The position numbers were made by a program, and so were the translations under genes. DNA of 64,000 bases from Epiperipatus broadwayi (taxonomy: Eukaryota; Onychophora; Udeonychophora; Euonychophora; Peripatidae): positions 8,360,521 to 8,424,520 of the forward strand of contig JAQFVV010006200.1 in the NCBI GenBank assembly GCA_028023455.1. Reading direction: 5' to 3'. Shown here in pieces: positions 37,431 through 49,619 of this stretch; the stretch's first letter is position 1; each line of letters starts with the position of its first letter. The notes below the pieces were generated by a model. The model did no database searches and was not told the DNA's origin. It worked only from the letters and a program-made list of their open reading frames with translations.

Positions 37431-38881
37431 AACTTGTCAAGATTTCTTCTCAAGGTTCTTAGTTCTTTGGCATATGAGACACAGTCTTTTGTTAGTATTG
37501 TATGCATTTTGTGGAATTAATAACATAAAAATTGAAAGAGGTGATATATTAGTAAGCTTTGATGAGGAAAGTTTACTCACATGTACCTTTGAAGCATTCT
37601 CTATTACAGTTAAGCCCATAAACTATGCCATATTGATATAACTCAATTATATGCTATTTAAAAAAAAATGTAACCCATTAAAATTAATAAATTTAATATA
37701 TTTTACAATATGCAGGCATCATTGTTCCACCTCTGAGTATTATATACAATCACTTTTTTTAAAAAAAAATTGAAAATGGTAAATAAATTTTACATAATGT
37801 TAGCAGTTATTTTTCTGTCTCAAAGAGCCATGTATGATCATTTTTATTAATAAAATTTCTTTACTTTATGTTGAAAGCACAAATATTTTATTCTTCCTGC
37901 ACTATTTTTTCTTAATTTGATGTGCAGCATTTCACACAATAAAATATTTTCTAAGCATAATACTATACATTTTACAAAATTTAAGAACTTATTTAAATAT
38001 ATTGTTTTAAAAGCAATACAATAATTAAAGAGGTGGTAATTTCTTGATAATGAAATTACTATTGCATTTCTATAATAAAAAATAATTATTGAAAAAAAAA
38101 TTTTTTTCAGAGCACTTTAATTGTGATGAAAGTCAGCCATTTTGCTATTCATTTTATTTAAAAAATAAAAATATGGTAAAATAAGTCTTTGGTTTTTATT
38201 TTTTCATCAAATGAACAAATGATACATTCAGTAAAATATATGTAAACATGTATCCTTAATTTATTAATAACTACATGATTATTTTTTAAAAGTTTGGTTT
38301 ATCCTATAATCTTAGTTTATATACACACACTATACATATATTGTACACTTGCATTTAAATAAATAATAAGTATTCTATTCTACTCAAAGATTATCAACAA
38401 AATATGAGCTATTTTACTTGTTGTTTAATGTGAGTGGTGCTTGGAAGAAAATATAAAAAATATTATGGCTTCATGGCATAAGAATAAGATTAAATGATAA
38501 TAATAGTCTACAGACCAAAACAACTCTTCCTATTGATAGTATAATGGAACTATTAACATTCTGCATAACAATAACATACTTTCAGTGCAACATAGAATTC
38601 TCCTAACAAAATCAAGGAGTGGCTGTAAACTCACCATTGTCATCCTTGATTAGTAATAAAAAAATTTGAATCCATGGCCATAAATATAACTCCATATTTA
38701 TCTAAAATTGACTTCACTATGTTGATATATTTGTTGCATATCCACATGGTGAAACACTATTCCAAACTTTCTGGACATATATCAGTAACATATCCTCTTC
38801 AAATAAATTCATAACACAATCAGAATAAAAGACATGCAATTAAATATATAAAGGAAAGCTCTAGGAAATGATATTGTTGGA
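37431..38881. other. AT-rich non-coding DNA between two RTE segments
   Basis: No coding region was recognised. Because RTE sequence stands on both sides in the same orientation, this may be inserted or replaced DNA inside one old element. Confidence 0.5.
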
Positions 38882-39752
38882 AATAATATTGAAGAAGTTA
38901 TAGAAAGAACCAATGAATATGAGTTGCCATAGTAATTAAAATATTGGCTCATCAACATGTAGATCCAAGACATTATCATATCTGGAAGAATATTTATCAA
39001 AATGCAACAGCAATTTATTACATAGTGATACTAAAAATATTAAAGTTTATAAGAATGTATGAGATGAATCCATATCTCACAATTTTCTACAGTAGTTTTA
39101 CAAGAAGTATTGTGTGGATTACAATGGAAGCTAAAGGAATAAAAGGAAAAGAGATTACTGAAGTCATCTATATTTTGGAAATGATTTTTTGCAAATAATC
39201 CTTCAGTGTTTCAGGAATAGGAGTTATCAGTTGAAAATAAAAAAGTAGAATTAAAGATGAATATTAAAAAGACTATAGAAATATTTAATGGGTTTTCTCA
39301 GAGAAAAAAAAATATAAATTGATAGTCATGAATTAAAAGAAGTTAGCATTTGTAAATACTTTGGTAAAATTATTAATACACATGAAAACATAATGAATGA
39401 AAATAATCATAGAATTAATTAAACTTGAATTATGTATTTTTGATAGAAATAGCTTAGTATTAAAAGGAAATATACCTATGTGTTTGAACAAGAAGATTGA
39501 TAGATGTGTTTTACCAGTTTTTATTTATGGATCCAAGATTTGGACAGTTAACATTAGAGCAAACAGAGACTACATATTACTCAATAAAGTATGGAAAATG
39601 TATATTAAAAGTAATAAAAAGAGATCAAAAATGAAATACATGAGTGACAGAACAAACAGATGACAATGACACCATTGAAAGAATTGAGATTGCAATAAAT
39701 CTGGGATGGAAATATTGTTAAAAGAAACACGAACAGATAGACAATTGAAAGT
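38882..39752 (+). mobile_element. Decayed RTE-clade LINE, part 1 of an interrupted copy
   Basis: The plus strand matches the other RTE copies from the GTTATAGAAAGAACCAATGA block through the TACAAGAAGTATTGTGTGG block and the C-terminal YGSKIWTV region (39,525) to GACAATTGAAA at 39,745. There it stops and resumes at about 41,150. Multiple stops are present. Confidence 0.8.
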
Positions 39753-39847
39753 ATATTAATATTTTTTATTAGTCATTCATTAGATTAGAGATTATCATAA
39801 TATTTATGTAGTGCACGCAAGTTAGTGACTGGTTTCTATCCATTTTT

Positions 39848-40012
39848 AACATCTTGTAGAGGGATGTAATCATAAACATATGACCAAATACATGTAAAAA
39901 GATCTTTTTCACATGTCTTTGGTCATATGTTTATGATTACATCCCTCCACATGGTCTCTTTTTTTCATATCTTTGGTCATATGTTCCTAATTACATCTCT
40001 GCAGAAGATGTT
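39848..40012. repeat. Palindrome with near-perfect 44-bp arms plus a third diverged arm
   Basis: The segment 39,859-39,947 is almost perfectly self-complementary, centred on AGATCT; the arms carry GAGGGATGTAATCATAAACA. The left arm, extended outward to AACATCTTGTAGAGGG, also pairs with a third segment at about 39,972-40,012. It abuts the 3' end of the minus-strand LINE fragment. Confidence 0.88.
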
Positions 40013-40019
40013 GATATGA

Positions 40020-41085
40020 TGTGATGCACAGTGACTTCTCCTTTTACAAAGTCAGGAATCTCTCAGCAACTATGCCCAGAGAAACCTGTTAGCCACTTTA
40101 ACTTCCCTTTCCATTCCCCACTATGTTTTTCCATATCCTGTTCTATCCCATTTCAACAACATAATCTTTGTCAACTCCAAGGCCTTTATATCTAAATCCC
40201 CCTTATCTTTTCCCAAACCCAGCATAAAAACCTATAACCCACTTTCTGTATAATCACTTTGTTTATATTTACTCTTCCACAACTTCATTATTTGTACCCT
40301 TCTGCTTTCAGGCATTTACATTCAATTAACAGATGCCTAATATTTTCTATGCATTCCTTACACAATTTGCAGACTAAATCACCCATATTTTCCCATATCT
40401 GTGTAAATTCCCTTGTTGCTAAAGATCCCATTCGAGCCTTATACAGTAAACTACTTTCTTTACTATTATCATAAATTATTCCACACCCAATACTCCATTG
40501 ACTTCTATATATATTTAAATTCTTTTTACTCTCCATACTAGTTCTCCATCTCCATATTCTTTATTAATGCATCTATTCTTCTATCCCATTCCTTACCACT
40601 ATAACACTCAACAATTTTCCTAACAGAATCTTTCCACCTTTTGTATAAGTATATTGACATAAATTCTTTATTCAAATCTTCTGCATATCACATTACCTTT
40701 CTCATCCATCTTGTTGCCTGCCCTTTATTCATAACACAATTAAATACTATTTTGGATATTCTTTTTATTATCCATAAACTGCAATCTACCAAACATTTTC
40801 ATTTTGCTTTTTGCATCTCTTGAACTGCCTTCTTTGCCATCCACACATCTGCATCTAATGCATGCCTTCCTACTTCTCTTTGTACTTTTTCTAAGTAATC
40901 TAATACCCCTTTTACTAACACATAATACATCGTTACCATATGTTAACCCTGCTACTGCCAATCCCTTCCATGCAATTCTAGCTACATATTTATTATATGA
41001 GAACACTGTTAATTTGTTTATCAATCCCTTTCTTTTCTTTGCTTCATTTAACAATTTTTTCTCCCATTCATCCAAGTACAAGCAG
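40020..41085 (-). mobile_element. Second LINE family, reverse-transcriptase C-terminal half
   Basis: Minus-strand frames read KKRKGLINKL...AWKGLAVAGLTYGND, typical of the region after the LINE reverse-transcriptase catalytic core, then NKGQATRWMRKV and WKDSVRKIVE blocks, and finally the zinc-knuckle-like DLVCKLCKECIENIRHLL at 40,330-40,390. Two long frames (113 and 82 codons) are separated by frameshifts and stops. The 3' end (40,020) has the GTGCATCACATCA-type terminus of the copy at 13.5-14.0 kb. 5' truncated, as usual for LINEs. The clade is not certain. Confidence 0.8.
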
Positions 41086-41149
41086 ATAGAAACCAGTCCC
41101 TATCTTACGTGGAAGCGGTGTAGTGGAAAGTACACTATAGAAATATTAT

Positions 41150-41345
41150 TCGTTAATAGACTTTTAAATTGAATTCCAAGAGATTGTCAAAGGTCTAGAA
41201 AGAGATCACATGTGAGAAGAATCAGTGAAATATGAAAATTTGTTGGCATGATGATGAGAAGAAACACTGTGGGTCAGAAAAATTAGATTAAACTTAGAGA
41301 TCTTCATTCTGAAGTGGGTGGAAAATTACGACGATGATGAAATAC
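41150..41345 (+). mobile_element. Decayed RTE-clade LINE, part 2 of the interrupted copy
   Basis: Resumes with AATTCCAAGAGATTGTCAAAG, equivalent to the IPRDCK segment of the RTE C-terminus, and runs through GAAAAATTAGATTAAACTTAG to a GACGATGATGA tail, the short repeat end expected of RTE elements. Confidence 0.8.
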
Positions 41346-43689
41346 CTTATAATAAATTAAACATAAAGAAAACAAAAATTTTTATACATAATAAAATCAC
41401 AAAAAATGTATTTTAATTCAATCTTATTTTCATATATATGTATCAAATTATAAATATATTATTCAAATAATTTATTTGTAAACTATTCACAACGGATGTT
41501 TATATATGTAGTTCTGAAATTGAAAATACAATACTTGTGTTAAGAGGATTACCACCAATGAAGATTGAATTGTCGTAATACTTTGGTATATTGTTTTACT
41601 TATTTTGGATACCAAATTTAATATATACAGAAAGAGGTTGTTTATATATAGTAATTTCGTTAGCCCTAGTGTTAAGACTTTTATTGCTACAATTCATTCC
41701 ATGGTTTGTTTACGTATGTGTAGAAAAAGATAAGAGAAAGCGACTCCAGCATTTTTACTAATTAAATAATAATTAAAAAAAGATGTTCGTTATTAATTAA
41801 ATATTTTTTTCATCTTCTACAACTAATTTAAATCTTTTTTTTTTAATGAAGAATAATTCTAATATTATTCTTACTTCTTTTAGAAAAAGTGGCTGCAACA
41901 TCTCTTGAAGTTAACGTAATAGTAATTACAACGATAAAATATAAGAAAGCCATAACAGCATTAAACTTAACTTCTAAAACAAAGTATTACGATGATATTC
42001 TATATCCCGGAAACTCTAATCGAGATTCTAATCCGGAAAGAAGAATTAATTAGCAGAATTACTATTTGGAGTGTTATATGAGACACAAGAAAAACTTTTA
42101 TCTAATCTGAAAACAATATATAATGTTAATGAAAACATATATAGAATTGATATTTAACCACAGCACACTAATTAAAATCAGAGCATATATATTTGTATAG
42201 ATATGTGGTGAACTTAGATATGATGTTTTAACCGACGATAAGAGTTTGTTTTTTATTTGCATCCATGGTTAAGTTTATAATAGATCGCATGTACAGTAAA
42301 ATAATAATAAAAGCTATGAATGTGCTATTGATACCATATTTATATAAAAAAACATCTGTCCAATTTTAATCAGCAAAACATATCTAGATTATCATTTTCG
42401 TGACTTGGGAGTTAAAGTCTAGGCTAAATGGTCTTTATAATAAGATTTGTCCCCCCAGGTATATAACTCATAGCCAATCTAGCTAGCTAAAGATAAAAGT
42501 TAACACTGGCTTGTTCTCATGAGTATTGAGATTATGTTAAGTATAAAATAGTACTTTTACAATTGCTAAGCCCATGCTTATTTTATGTCTTAACTTTTGC
42601 ACTTTTAATGCTAAACTTTTTACCCCCACTTTCACGATTAATAATTTTACAATTATTTTTATTGTTACAATAAACAATCGGTTAGTCACTGTGACATAGC
42701 CAGATTTTGCAAGATAGACTATTTTTAAAATACATTTGGTGAGTGGATCTGAAATGTGGATTCTTAAAATATAATTACATAAAGAATAAAATTCATATAC
42801 CATACAGTTTCAAAATAACTCTTTATTGATTATACAAGTCCATGCAAGGATCAAGAATAATGACTACTTGTCTATTAAATGTGTTTTCACCATTGTTTTT
42901 TCAACGCTGTGCCTTTTCCATAAAAGGGAGAAAATGCATTAACATAAATATGATTGTACAAACAATCTTTTTGACACAGTTAGTGCAGAGAAAGAATTGA
43001 TGGCATAACAATTTCATGATTGAATTCTATATTAAATTAATTGAAGATGGTAAGATAAAAAAAATGAAGATGAAATAATAAAAAAAAGCAGAGATAAGAC
43101 ATGGAAAGTATTGAATGTATCAACAGAAATTATCAAGCTTTTAAAGAATGCATAACTTATTTATTCTATAAGACAAGTTATTTATATTTAATCTTCATAT
43201 CCACTGCTGATCCTATCAGTAGTTTTAATTCAGTAACTGATAAATATGTGTGTATGACGAATAGCAAAGTGTTTAAGTAGTAATATATATTTATTTCTCA
43301 TAAAGCAAGTAAGATATGTTATATGTAAAATAAAATTCAAATTCTGATTTACAATTAGTATCATTTAAAAACTTGATACAACTGTTGACACAATCTTCAT
43401 GAAAACAATATACCAAACAGTGATTCATCATGTTTCCAGAGAACACTTATCTGTGCTAAATCATATATCTGTAGATCTGTCTACTAAGCCCATGATCTGA
43501 ATGTTAAATTAAAAGGAAAATTGCAATTTTTTAGGTTTCAATCAAACTTAGTCTTTTTCTTTCAGATGAATAACCTATAACCATCTTAGCTCTTCATTCA
43601 ATTAAAATTGTATACAAATATTAATATCTATAGAATTAAATATGGACGGAAAACTCTAACTCTTTACAATCTAATAAACTTGATGAATA
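41346..43689. other. AT-rich non-coding DNA
   Basis: No supported feature was found. The interval holds only short accidental frames. Confidence 0.5.
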
Positions 43690-44760
43690 TAATCTTCCCC
43701 TAAATTGTTTTTCTGTAGAAAAATTAATGATTGAAATTTTTGCACTACTGTGACTCATGTATGTGTCATCATCAACCATCTAGAGAATTTTTTATACTTT
43801 TAAATGCTACCTATGATAAAACTAAACTTTTACCCACATTTCTACTTACTTCACATACACTCTTAATATTAAAAGAACTTTTAAATAAATTAATTGCTTC
43901 AGAATCTAAATTTTTAATAATAAAGATTCTTTAATTTTTCTTTTTATTTCATTTCTCTCAAAGAAGACAACCTTCGCTTCATCAAAAAAGCAGAGCTAAG
44001 ATATTTATTTCTAACCCTACTTCTATATAACTTTATTCTTTCATTTAAGCACAGACTGCTCTAACCTATATAGACCTTACAAAAACAAGGGATAATATAC
44101 ACTACTCCAAAAATAGTCTATCAAAAATTTCCTTTGTGTTATTTAATAAATTATTCCAAGTAATACTCCTTTTCCAAGCAATTTTCTTATTTCTAAACAA
44201 ATTATTATTTTTACATACAATTTTATGAGAAGACAATTTAAAAGGCAAAAAAAATCATAATTTTCTTTATCCTTTACATCATTACAAATATTATTATTAA
44301 ATAAAATACTTTTAATAAATTTAACAGAGTGGCCAACACTCAAATAATCTTTATAAAATAGACCTTTTTGAAACAAATGTACCCCACTAGAATCATTTAA
44401 TATTATTGTTATAATATTATTTCTATAACAATAATTTGTTAAAGCAGCTACTTTATGAGATACAAATTGATACCTATCTATAGGGTTGATATTTTTGATT
44501 CTGCTTGATTTTAAAACTGTCGATAAACAAATCACCCTTATTAATTATTGCTGGCTGACTATGGGGAGTTTATTTTCTTCATTCTGATTATGATAGCTCA
44601 TATCCAATGCATTCAGGAAAACAGGAACCTCTTCAACAGTCTTTCTATCTGTACTTATGACCATCTGATCTATCAGAAATGGTAAATTATGCCTTATTAG
44701 TCTAATATCTGGCTTTTGATGATTCTGCATGCAGACATTCATAGTTTGGCAACTTGTCTT
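43690..44760 (-). mobile_element. Penelope-like element fragment (RT end plus GIY-YIG endonuclease)
   Basis: Minus-strand frames read, in order, VPVFLNALD near 44,615 (compare the PFLDV motif late in Penelope-like reverse transcriptases), SHKVAALTNYCYR near 44,415-44,455, then VVYIIPCFCKVYIG near 44,065-44,107 followed by LNERIKLYRS, and AKVVFFERNEIKRKIKES near 43,930-43,985. The GVYxIPCxCxxxYIGxT...R pattern is the GIY-YIG nuclease domain that follows reverse transcriptase in Penelope-like elements. Frameshifts and stops separate the pieces and the reverse-transcriptase core is not recognised, so it is a dead 3' fragment. Confidence 0.68.
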
Positions 44761-45259
44761 CTAAAAGGCTGGGTATACATTTCACATCCTTTAATATGGA
44801 ATTTCTCTTGCATGATCTACACTTGATAGTTTCCTCTTTTCTAACCAAAAATTACTCAGAATTTGTTTCCTATACTCTGAATAAATGGTTTAATTATTAA
44901 TGAATTCCACTACTCCTTAGCAGATCTGTTTAAATGGTTATATGTGATTGCCACTTATTCCTTTTTTACCAGTTGATTTAAATCAAAACAGCTTTGTAGG
45001 TTATCCAGATGTATTAGCATCTATCCTGTATTGTCCCTGAAAGTTTGCATTTTTATAAATTAATATAATTAAATTTCTCACAATGTCTATATGTTTCTCA
45101 TTAAACTTTGTATCCATTGTATTACATTTATTCCCTTCTTTATATTATGGTTTCCTCAAACCAGTTTATTGTACTCTCTTTTAATTTATTATAATCGCCC
45201 TTAATGCCATTCATAATGACTACATCTTCCTGTGTTTCTGCAATATGTGAATATTTAAG

Positions 45260-47160
45260 TTATTTTTTTTAATGCAGCATCTTCAATTTGAAATCTCACC
45301 ACCTTTTCTTCACCTTTCAATTCTAGCTTTTCTAATCTCTCACACATGCTTAAAATTGTTTCTTGAACTTGACCTTCATGTTTTGACAGCTTCCTGAGCC
45401 ATATCTTATACATCTAGATATAAATTTTCTACAAACTCCATCTTCTTCTGTACTTGTTAATTTATTTGTTTTTTTTTTATATCTTTCTTCAGCATAATTA
45501 TACTATTTTCCATGACCTGAAATTTTTCTTTCATTAATTTGGATATACATTTCTTTTTATTTTTTTATGATTTTGCTTCATTTCTACTGTATTTTGAATA
45601 TATATCTCTTCCATCATTTTTTCTTTATTTTGATCCATTTTTTTTTATTTCTTCTTGGTTTTGAACTATTTTTTTTGGTAGTTCTATTAGATCATGTCAT
45701 CCGCATGACGATGCTATTTATATGCAAAAGCACATAAATATGCCATTTACATGGCTGCCACCTTCTAGGCCTATATATAAAGCACAGAAAGAGGCTGTTT
45801 AAATGTGGCAGCCAGTGCAGTTATTTCTATGCTATAAAGCCAGAAAGATGCCATTCAGTGGCCAGCCTGCTTTAGTGTTACACACTTTATCCCAAGGCTC
45901 ACAGTTCAAAGTTTACTACACTATTGTATGAGGGTGTCCGGACTTCAGTCTGCCACAATTCTTCAAATATGCATGTCAAAGAAATTGGCTTGCAAGTCAT
46001 CTGACCTATTATTATCTCCTAAAAATTGTCAACCCATCGCCATGCTTCCCTACTCAACATGGAACCTTAAAAAAATTCAAAAAGGATATGTCTAAGTAAG
46101 AGTTTGACCAGCTCATGCAAAAAGTCACGTTTGCATGAGAACACATCCATGACAAATAAAATGGCTGACTTGAAAATGGACAGTTTGAAATTGGGGCAAC
46201 TACCATCCACAGAAGCTGATGTACATGGAGAATTAATTAATTCTACTCTAATAGAATCTTTGAAATAAGATACGTCAATTGATAAAGTTTTAATTGTTGC
46301 AGATATGAAAAGGCATGCCATCTGCCCTACATTGCAGGACTAACATGAAATTTTTGGCCACTTGTAGTTAAAGCTTTTTAAATTTTTTGTAGCGTAAAAT
46401 TGTTCTAGACTAAATTACAGGAATTGATTAAGGAAATCAATGACTTATATTAAGCCTTTGGATAAAATGTATGACTGTAAAATTTTTCATAGTTCTATCC
46501 AGAAATGAAAAAAAATTATCAAAAGAATACATTTATTAATCTTAAAAAACAAAAACAATCGAATTGGAAATTATTTAATTATTCTTAATACATGTGCCAT
46601 TAATATCCATACACATTTTCTTTCAAAAATAGCTATTGTAATAAATCAATCAATAAATAAATACCTTTCCTTTTCAAAAATGACCCCCCAAAAGTAAAAG
46701 ACAGTTCAGTAATTAAAGCATTTTATTCCACCATGATGTAGTTAGTTATCTCTCAAGCAACGCTAGTAGACTTTGTAAAGTTTGTGGTGAGGGGGGGGGG
46801 TGTTTTTGCCAGCCAGTGGTGATATACATGGGGAATTCTATAATAAAATTTTTGCAGTAACATATATTTACGTAAAATTGTTCCAGTAAATTTATTAAGG
46901 AAATAAATGAATTATGTTAATCCGTAGGAGTTATTCTTTCACAAATAATGGGGTGGGCCTGGTAACATTTTTTATGTGTTTTTGCATAGCAACAATGCCA
47001 TCAAGTGGCTGACATGATCTAATAAAACAGTACAATTTTTTCTTGTTTTTTCATTTCTTCCTGTAATATTTCCAATGTGACTATGGCTGGCTTCTGCTCT
47101 TGCATTTGCACAGTCAACTTTTCCTTTTGAATCACTGGCTCTGCTTCTATAGATTATACT
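45260..47160 (-). pseudogene. Broken coiled-coil ORF of unknown origin, split by a transposon
   Basis: Starting near 47,160 on the minus strand, a frame opens MDSLSTAEV and runs into Glu/Lys/Gln-rich sequence (LEILQEEMKKQEK) up to 47,036. After the 1.36-kb element at 45,676-47,034 the Gln/Lys/Glu-rich sequence resumes (VQNQEEIKK, then NKEKMMEEIYI), and heptad-like sequence continues to about 45,260 (ETILSMCERLEKLELKGEE). The composition fits the coiled-coil ORF1 or gag-like protein of a retroelement, or a Penelope-associated ORF, since the Penelope fragment lies downstream in the same orientation. It has stops and frameshifts. No enzyme domain was recognised. Confidence 0.5.
45676..47034. mobile_element. 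Second non-autonomous Merlin-like element
   Basis: A 1.36-kb segment with terminal inverted repeats: left TGGTAGTTCTATTAGATCAT and right, inverted, TTGTACTGTTTTATTAGATC, continuing through ATGTCA and a GCTATGCAAAAACAC block. Flanking 8-bp sequences ATTTTTTT and ATTTTTTC are a probable target duplication with one mismatch. The inverted right end shares TTGTTGCTATGCAAAAACA with the repeat beside the Merlin transposase at 53.5 kb. It interrupts a minus-strand coiled-coil frame that is readable on both sides, so it is a genuine insertion. The interior has no transposase; a G run lies at 46,791-46,800. Confidence 0.72.
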
Positions 47161-47199
47161 TCTGCTGTACTGAGTGAATCCATAATTATTTGTTGCTAT

Positions 47200-48414
47200 T
47201 TTTCTCTGAATGTGTTATCATTAGTATCTTCTATATAAATACTTAAAAATTTTCAATTCATTATTTTTTCTTCACTTTATCTTATTTTTACATAATTTAT
47301 TCTTTTTCTCAATTATTTCATGAATTAATAGCAACATCCAGTCTCTACCCTAGCATAATGCTATCCAGAGCTACTTTCATTCGACTCTAATATTGCCTTT
47401 TAATTTCAGGTTATTTCCCTAAAAACTATTTTTTTTATATTTTATACATATATACCACACAGTCAACTGCGAATCTGCTTCATCAGAAAAAGGATGTTCG
47501 AGCCTTCAACATTGTTGGCACCAATTATGTAATGGTAACCAGAGTGCAATTATTTGATGGCACTAATGAGTACTCAGCCAATTATATAAGTACTTATATC
47601 ATTTCTTTACTGGTGTAATGGTATTATTTTATTATTTCAGGTTTAAATCCTCACCAATAGTAAGTGACAAAATAAAAACATTTATTTGTAAATCCTATGA
47701 ATAAAATAGAATTAATTCAGAAGAATAATGATGACTTTTACCATAAGAATTGCTCTATTGTATTTTGTTTTTATTTATTGAAACACTAGGTGGCAAACCT
47801 TCTTAAATAAGGTTTTCTTTAAGTAATTTACAATAATATTATTTATCAATTGTTTTCATCATAACACCCAGACCCTTCACTCATCGGTTTGCATGTTCTT
47901 AAAGCATGGGGGGGGGGTCTTTCTATCTCATATGTACTAGTTCAATAAATAATTCTTCAAAGATATTATCAATAACATATTTGAATAAATACTAAAATAT
48001 TATGATTGTATCACGATTCTAACTTACATATTGCTATTTTAGCAGCATACATTCCACCATTGCTATGCCACCTAAACTTTAAATAATTGATGATAGTGCT
48101 TAAAAAGTCCTTATCCTGTATTGTCCTATCCAATATCCTTAGACTAGATTCAAGTTTATCGCTTTCAGCATTGAGGTGCACAAGATCCTAAAGGTCAAGG
48201 TGCTCTATTCCAAGATCCAAACTCCTCACTGAAGAAAGCCATAAGCTTAAAACTAGTCTATTTAGATTGTGCATATTATTTAATCATCTATTTTTACATT
48301 TAGTTTGGCTGCATCTATATGTGGCATAGTATAGTTTAGCATTTGATCTTCACTCATATTCCATCTTTTTTCTTCTATCTACTATTATAATATATAAATA
48401 TAAAACTCACAGCA
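47200..48414. other. AT-rich non-coding DNA
   Basis: No recognised gene. A slightly more complex patch at 48,030-48,350 with a CACTGAAGAAAGCCATAAGC motif may be an unidentified retroelement piece. Confidence 0.45.
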
Positions 48415-48793
48415 GTTAATATTATGTAATAAATTGAAATTAATACTCCAATCCTGATTAAAGAAAATGAAATATTCTCAATCCAAAGCACAAGATAAAA
48501 CTTTTTAAGCGATAAGATCAATCCATCTTCTTTCTTTTACCTAAATTTATTTATTTTGCAAATATCAATCAAAATAATATAATGCAATTTGAAATGAACT
48601 AATGATTGATTTAAAAACTTCAAGCTTTCTTTCCAAAATGCTTCATATAAGACCTTTATAAATTGATGTAAAAGAGAGGATGGGCTGATCTTTTCTCTTA
48701 AAAAGTTTAACTTATGTTTTGGATTGAGTATTTCATTTACTTGATAAACCGATGTTAGAGTATTAATCTCAATTTATTATATAATATTAATGG
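48415..48793. repeat. Foldback repeat, arms about 125 bp
   Basis: The left arm 48,415-48,540 and right arm 48,664-48,793 are reverse complements with some divergence; matching landmarks are TTAATATTATGTAATAAATTG, CTCAATCCAAAGCACAAGAT and CTTTTTAAG. The loop is about 120 bp. No coding sequence; MITE-like. Confidence 0.8.
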
Positions 48794-48829
48794 GAAGTTT
48801 ATATTTATATATTCATTATTTAATTTGGT

Positions 48830-49055
48830 ATTGACAAGCAGTAAATTGAAAATTTTCAAATATCAATTAAAATAATATAAAGCAATTTGAAATATAGCTT
48901 TAAAAAAGTTATATGATTGATTTAAAATCCTCATGCTTTTTTCCAAAGTGCTTCAGATAAGCCTCTATAAATAAATTGAGAAAAACGAAAGAAGATGGAT
49001 TGATCTATTCTCTTAAAAAGTATTATCTTGTGCTTTAGAATATATATTTTAATCA
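48830..49055. repeat. Partial tandem copy of the foldback loop and right arm
   Basis: Direct repeat of 48,545-48,745, sharing AAATATCAA and AATAATATAA blocks and the CTCTTAAAAAG segment. Its end is also an inverted match to the left arm at 48,472-48,536. Confidence 0.78.
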
Positions 49056-49146
49056 TTTATTAATGACATGACCAGAAAAGAGGCTGAGTGAGAGACTAAA
49101 CTAAAATTAGACCCACATATGAAGTGTTTTAATAATATCATCATAA

Positions 49147-49610
49147 TCAATCATTATCAATCCACTGCAGGATGAAGGTCTCTCCAAGTTTAATCCATCT
49201 TCTCTGATCTTTAGCTTCTCTTCTCCACATCACCCCTGCACACTTTCTTATTTCATCCATCCATCTCACATGTGGTCTCTTTCTGTGTCTTTTACAATCT
49301 CTTGGAATCCAGTTTAAGATTTCAATTGTCCATCTATTATCATCTCCTCTAGCAATATGTCCAGCCCAACTCCACTTCAATCTTTTAATTTTTTCAATGA
49401 GGTCAGTAACACCTGTTTGTTCTCTTACCCATACATTGCGTTTTTGATCTCTTCTTGTTACTCCCAACATGAATCTCTCAATACTTCTTTGAGTGTTTTG
49501 GAGTCTCTGTATTGCTCTTCTATTAAGTGTCCAAGTCTCAGATCCATAAGTAAGAACTGGTAAAATCCATTTGTTAAAAACCTTCCTTTTCAAACACATA
49601 TGATAATGCT
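49147..49610 (-). mobile_element. RTE-clade LINE, best-preserved 3' fragment
   Basis: A 150-codon uninterrupted frame encodes the C-terminal end of an RTE reverse-transcriptase protein: LPVLTYGSETWTLNRRAI, then ERFMLGVTRRDQKRNVWVRE, QTGVTDLIEKIKRLKWSWAG and a WMDEIRKCAG block, ending at the natural stop. The tail on the minus strand is a GATTATGATGA-type short repeat, as expected for RTE 3' ends. It is 5' truncated at about 49,610. The intact frame contrasts with the other, heavily decayed copies and points to a younger insertion or a distinct subfamily. Confidence 0.92.
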
Positions 49611-49619
49611 TTTACAAAA

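Larger units (their letters stand above)
39811..41118. mobile_element. Nested unit bounded by inverted repeats inside the RTE copy
   Basis: Inverted repeats centred on GACTGGTTTCTAT (39,827-39,839) and its complement ATAGAAACCAGTC (near 41,086-41,098) bound a 1.3-kb segment containing a palindrome and a minus-strand LINE fragment. The interrupted RTE continues on both sides. Exact ends and target duplication could not be set. It may be a composite of two insertions. Confidence 0.6.

Noticed and set aside
40259-41172. Plus-strand frames opposite the LINE fragment
   Set aside because: They are shadows of the minus-strand reverse-transcriptase sequence.
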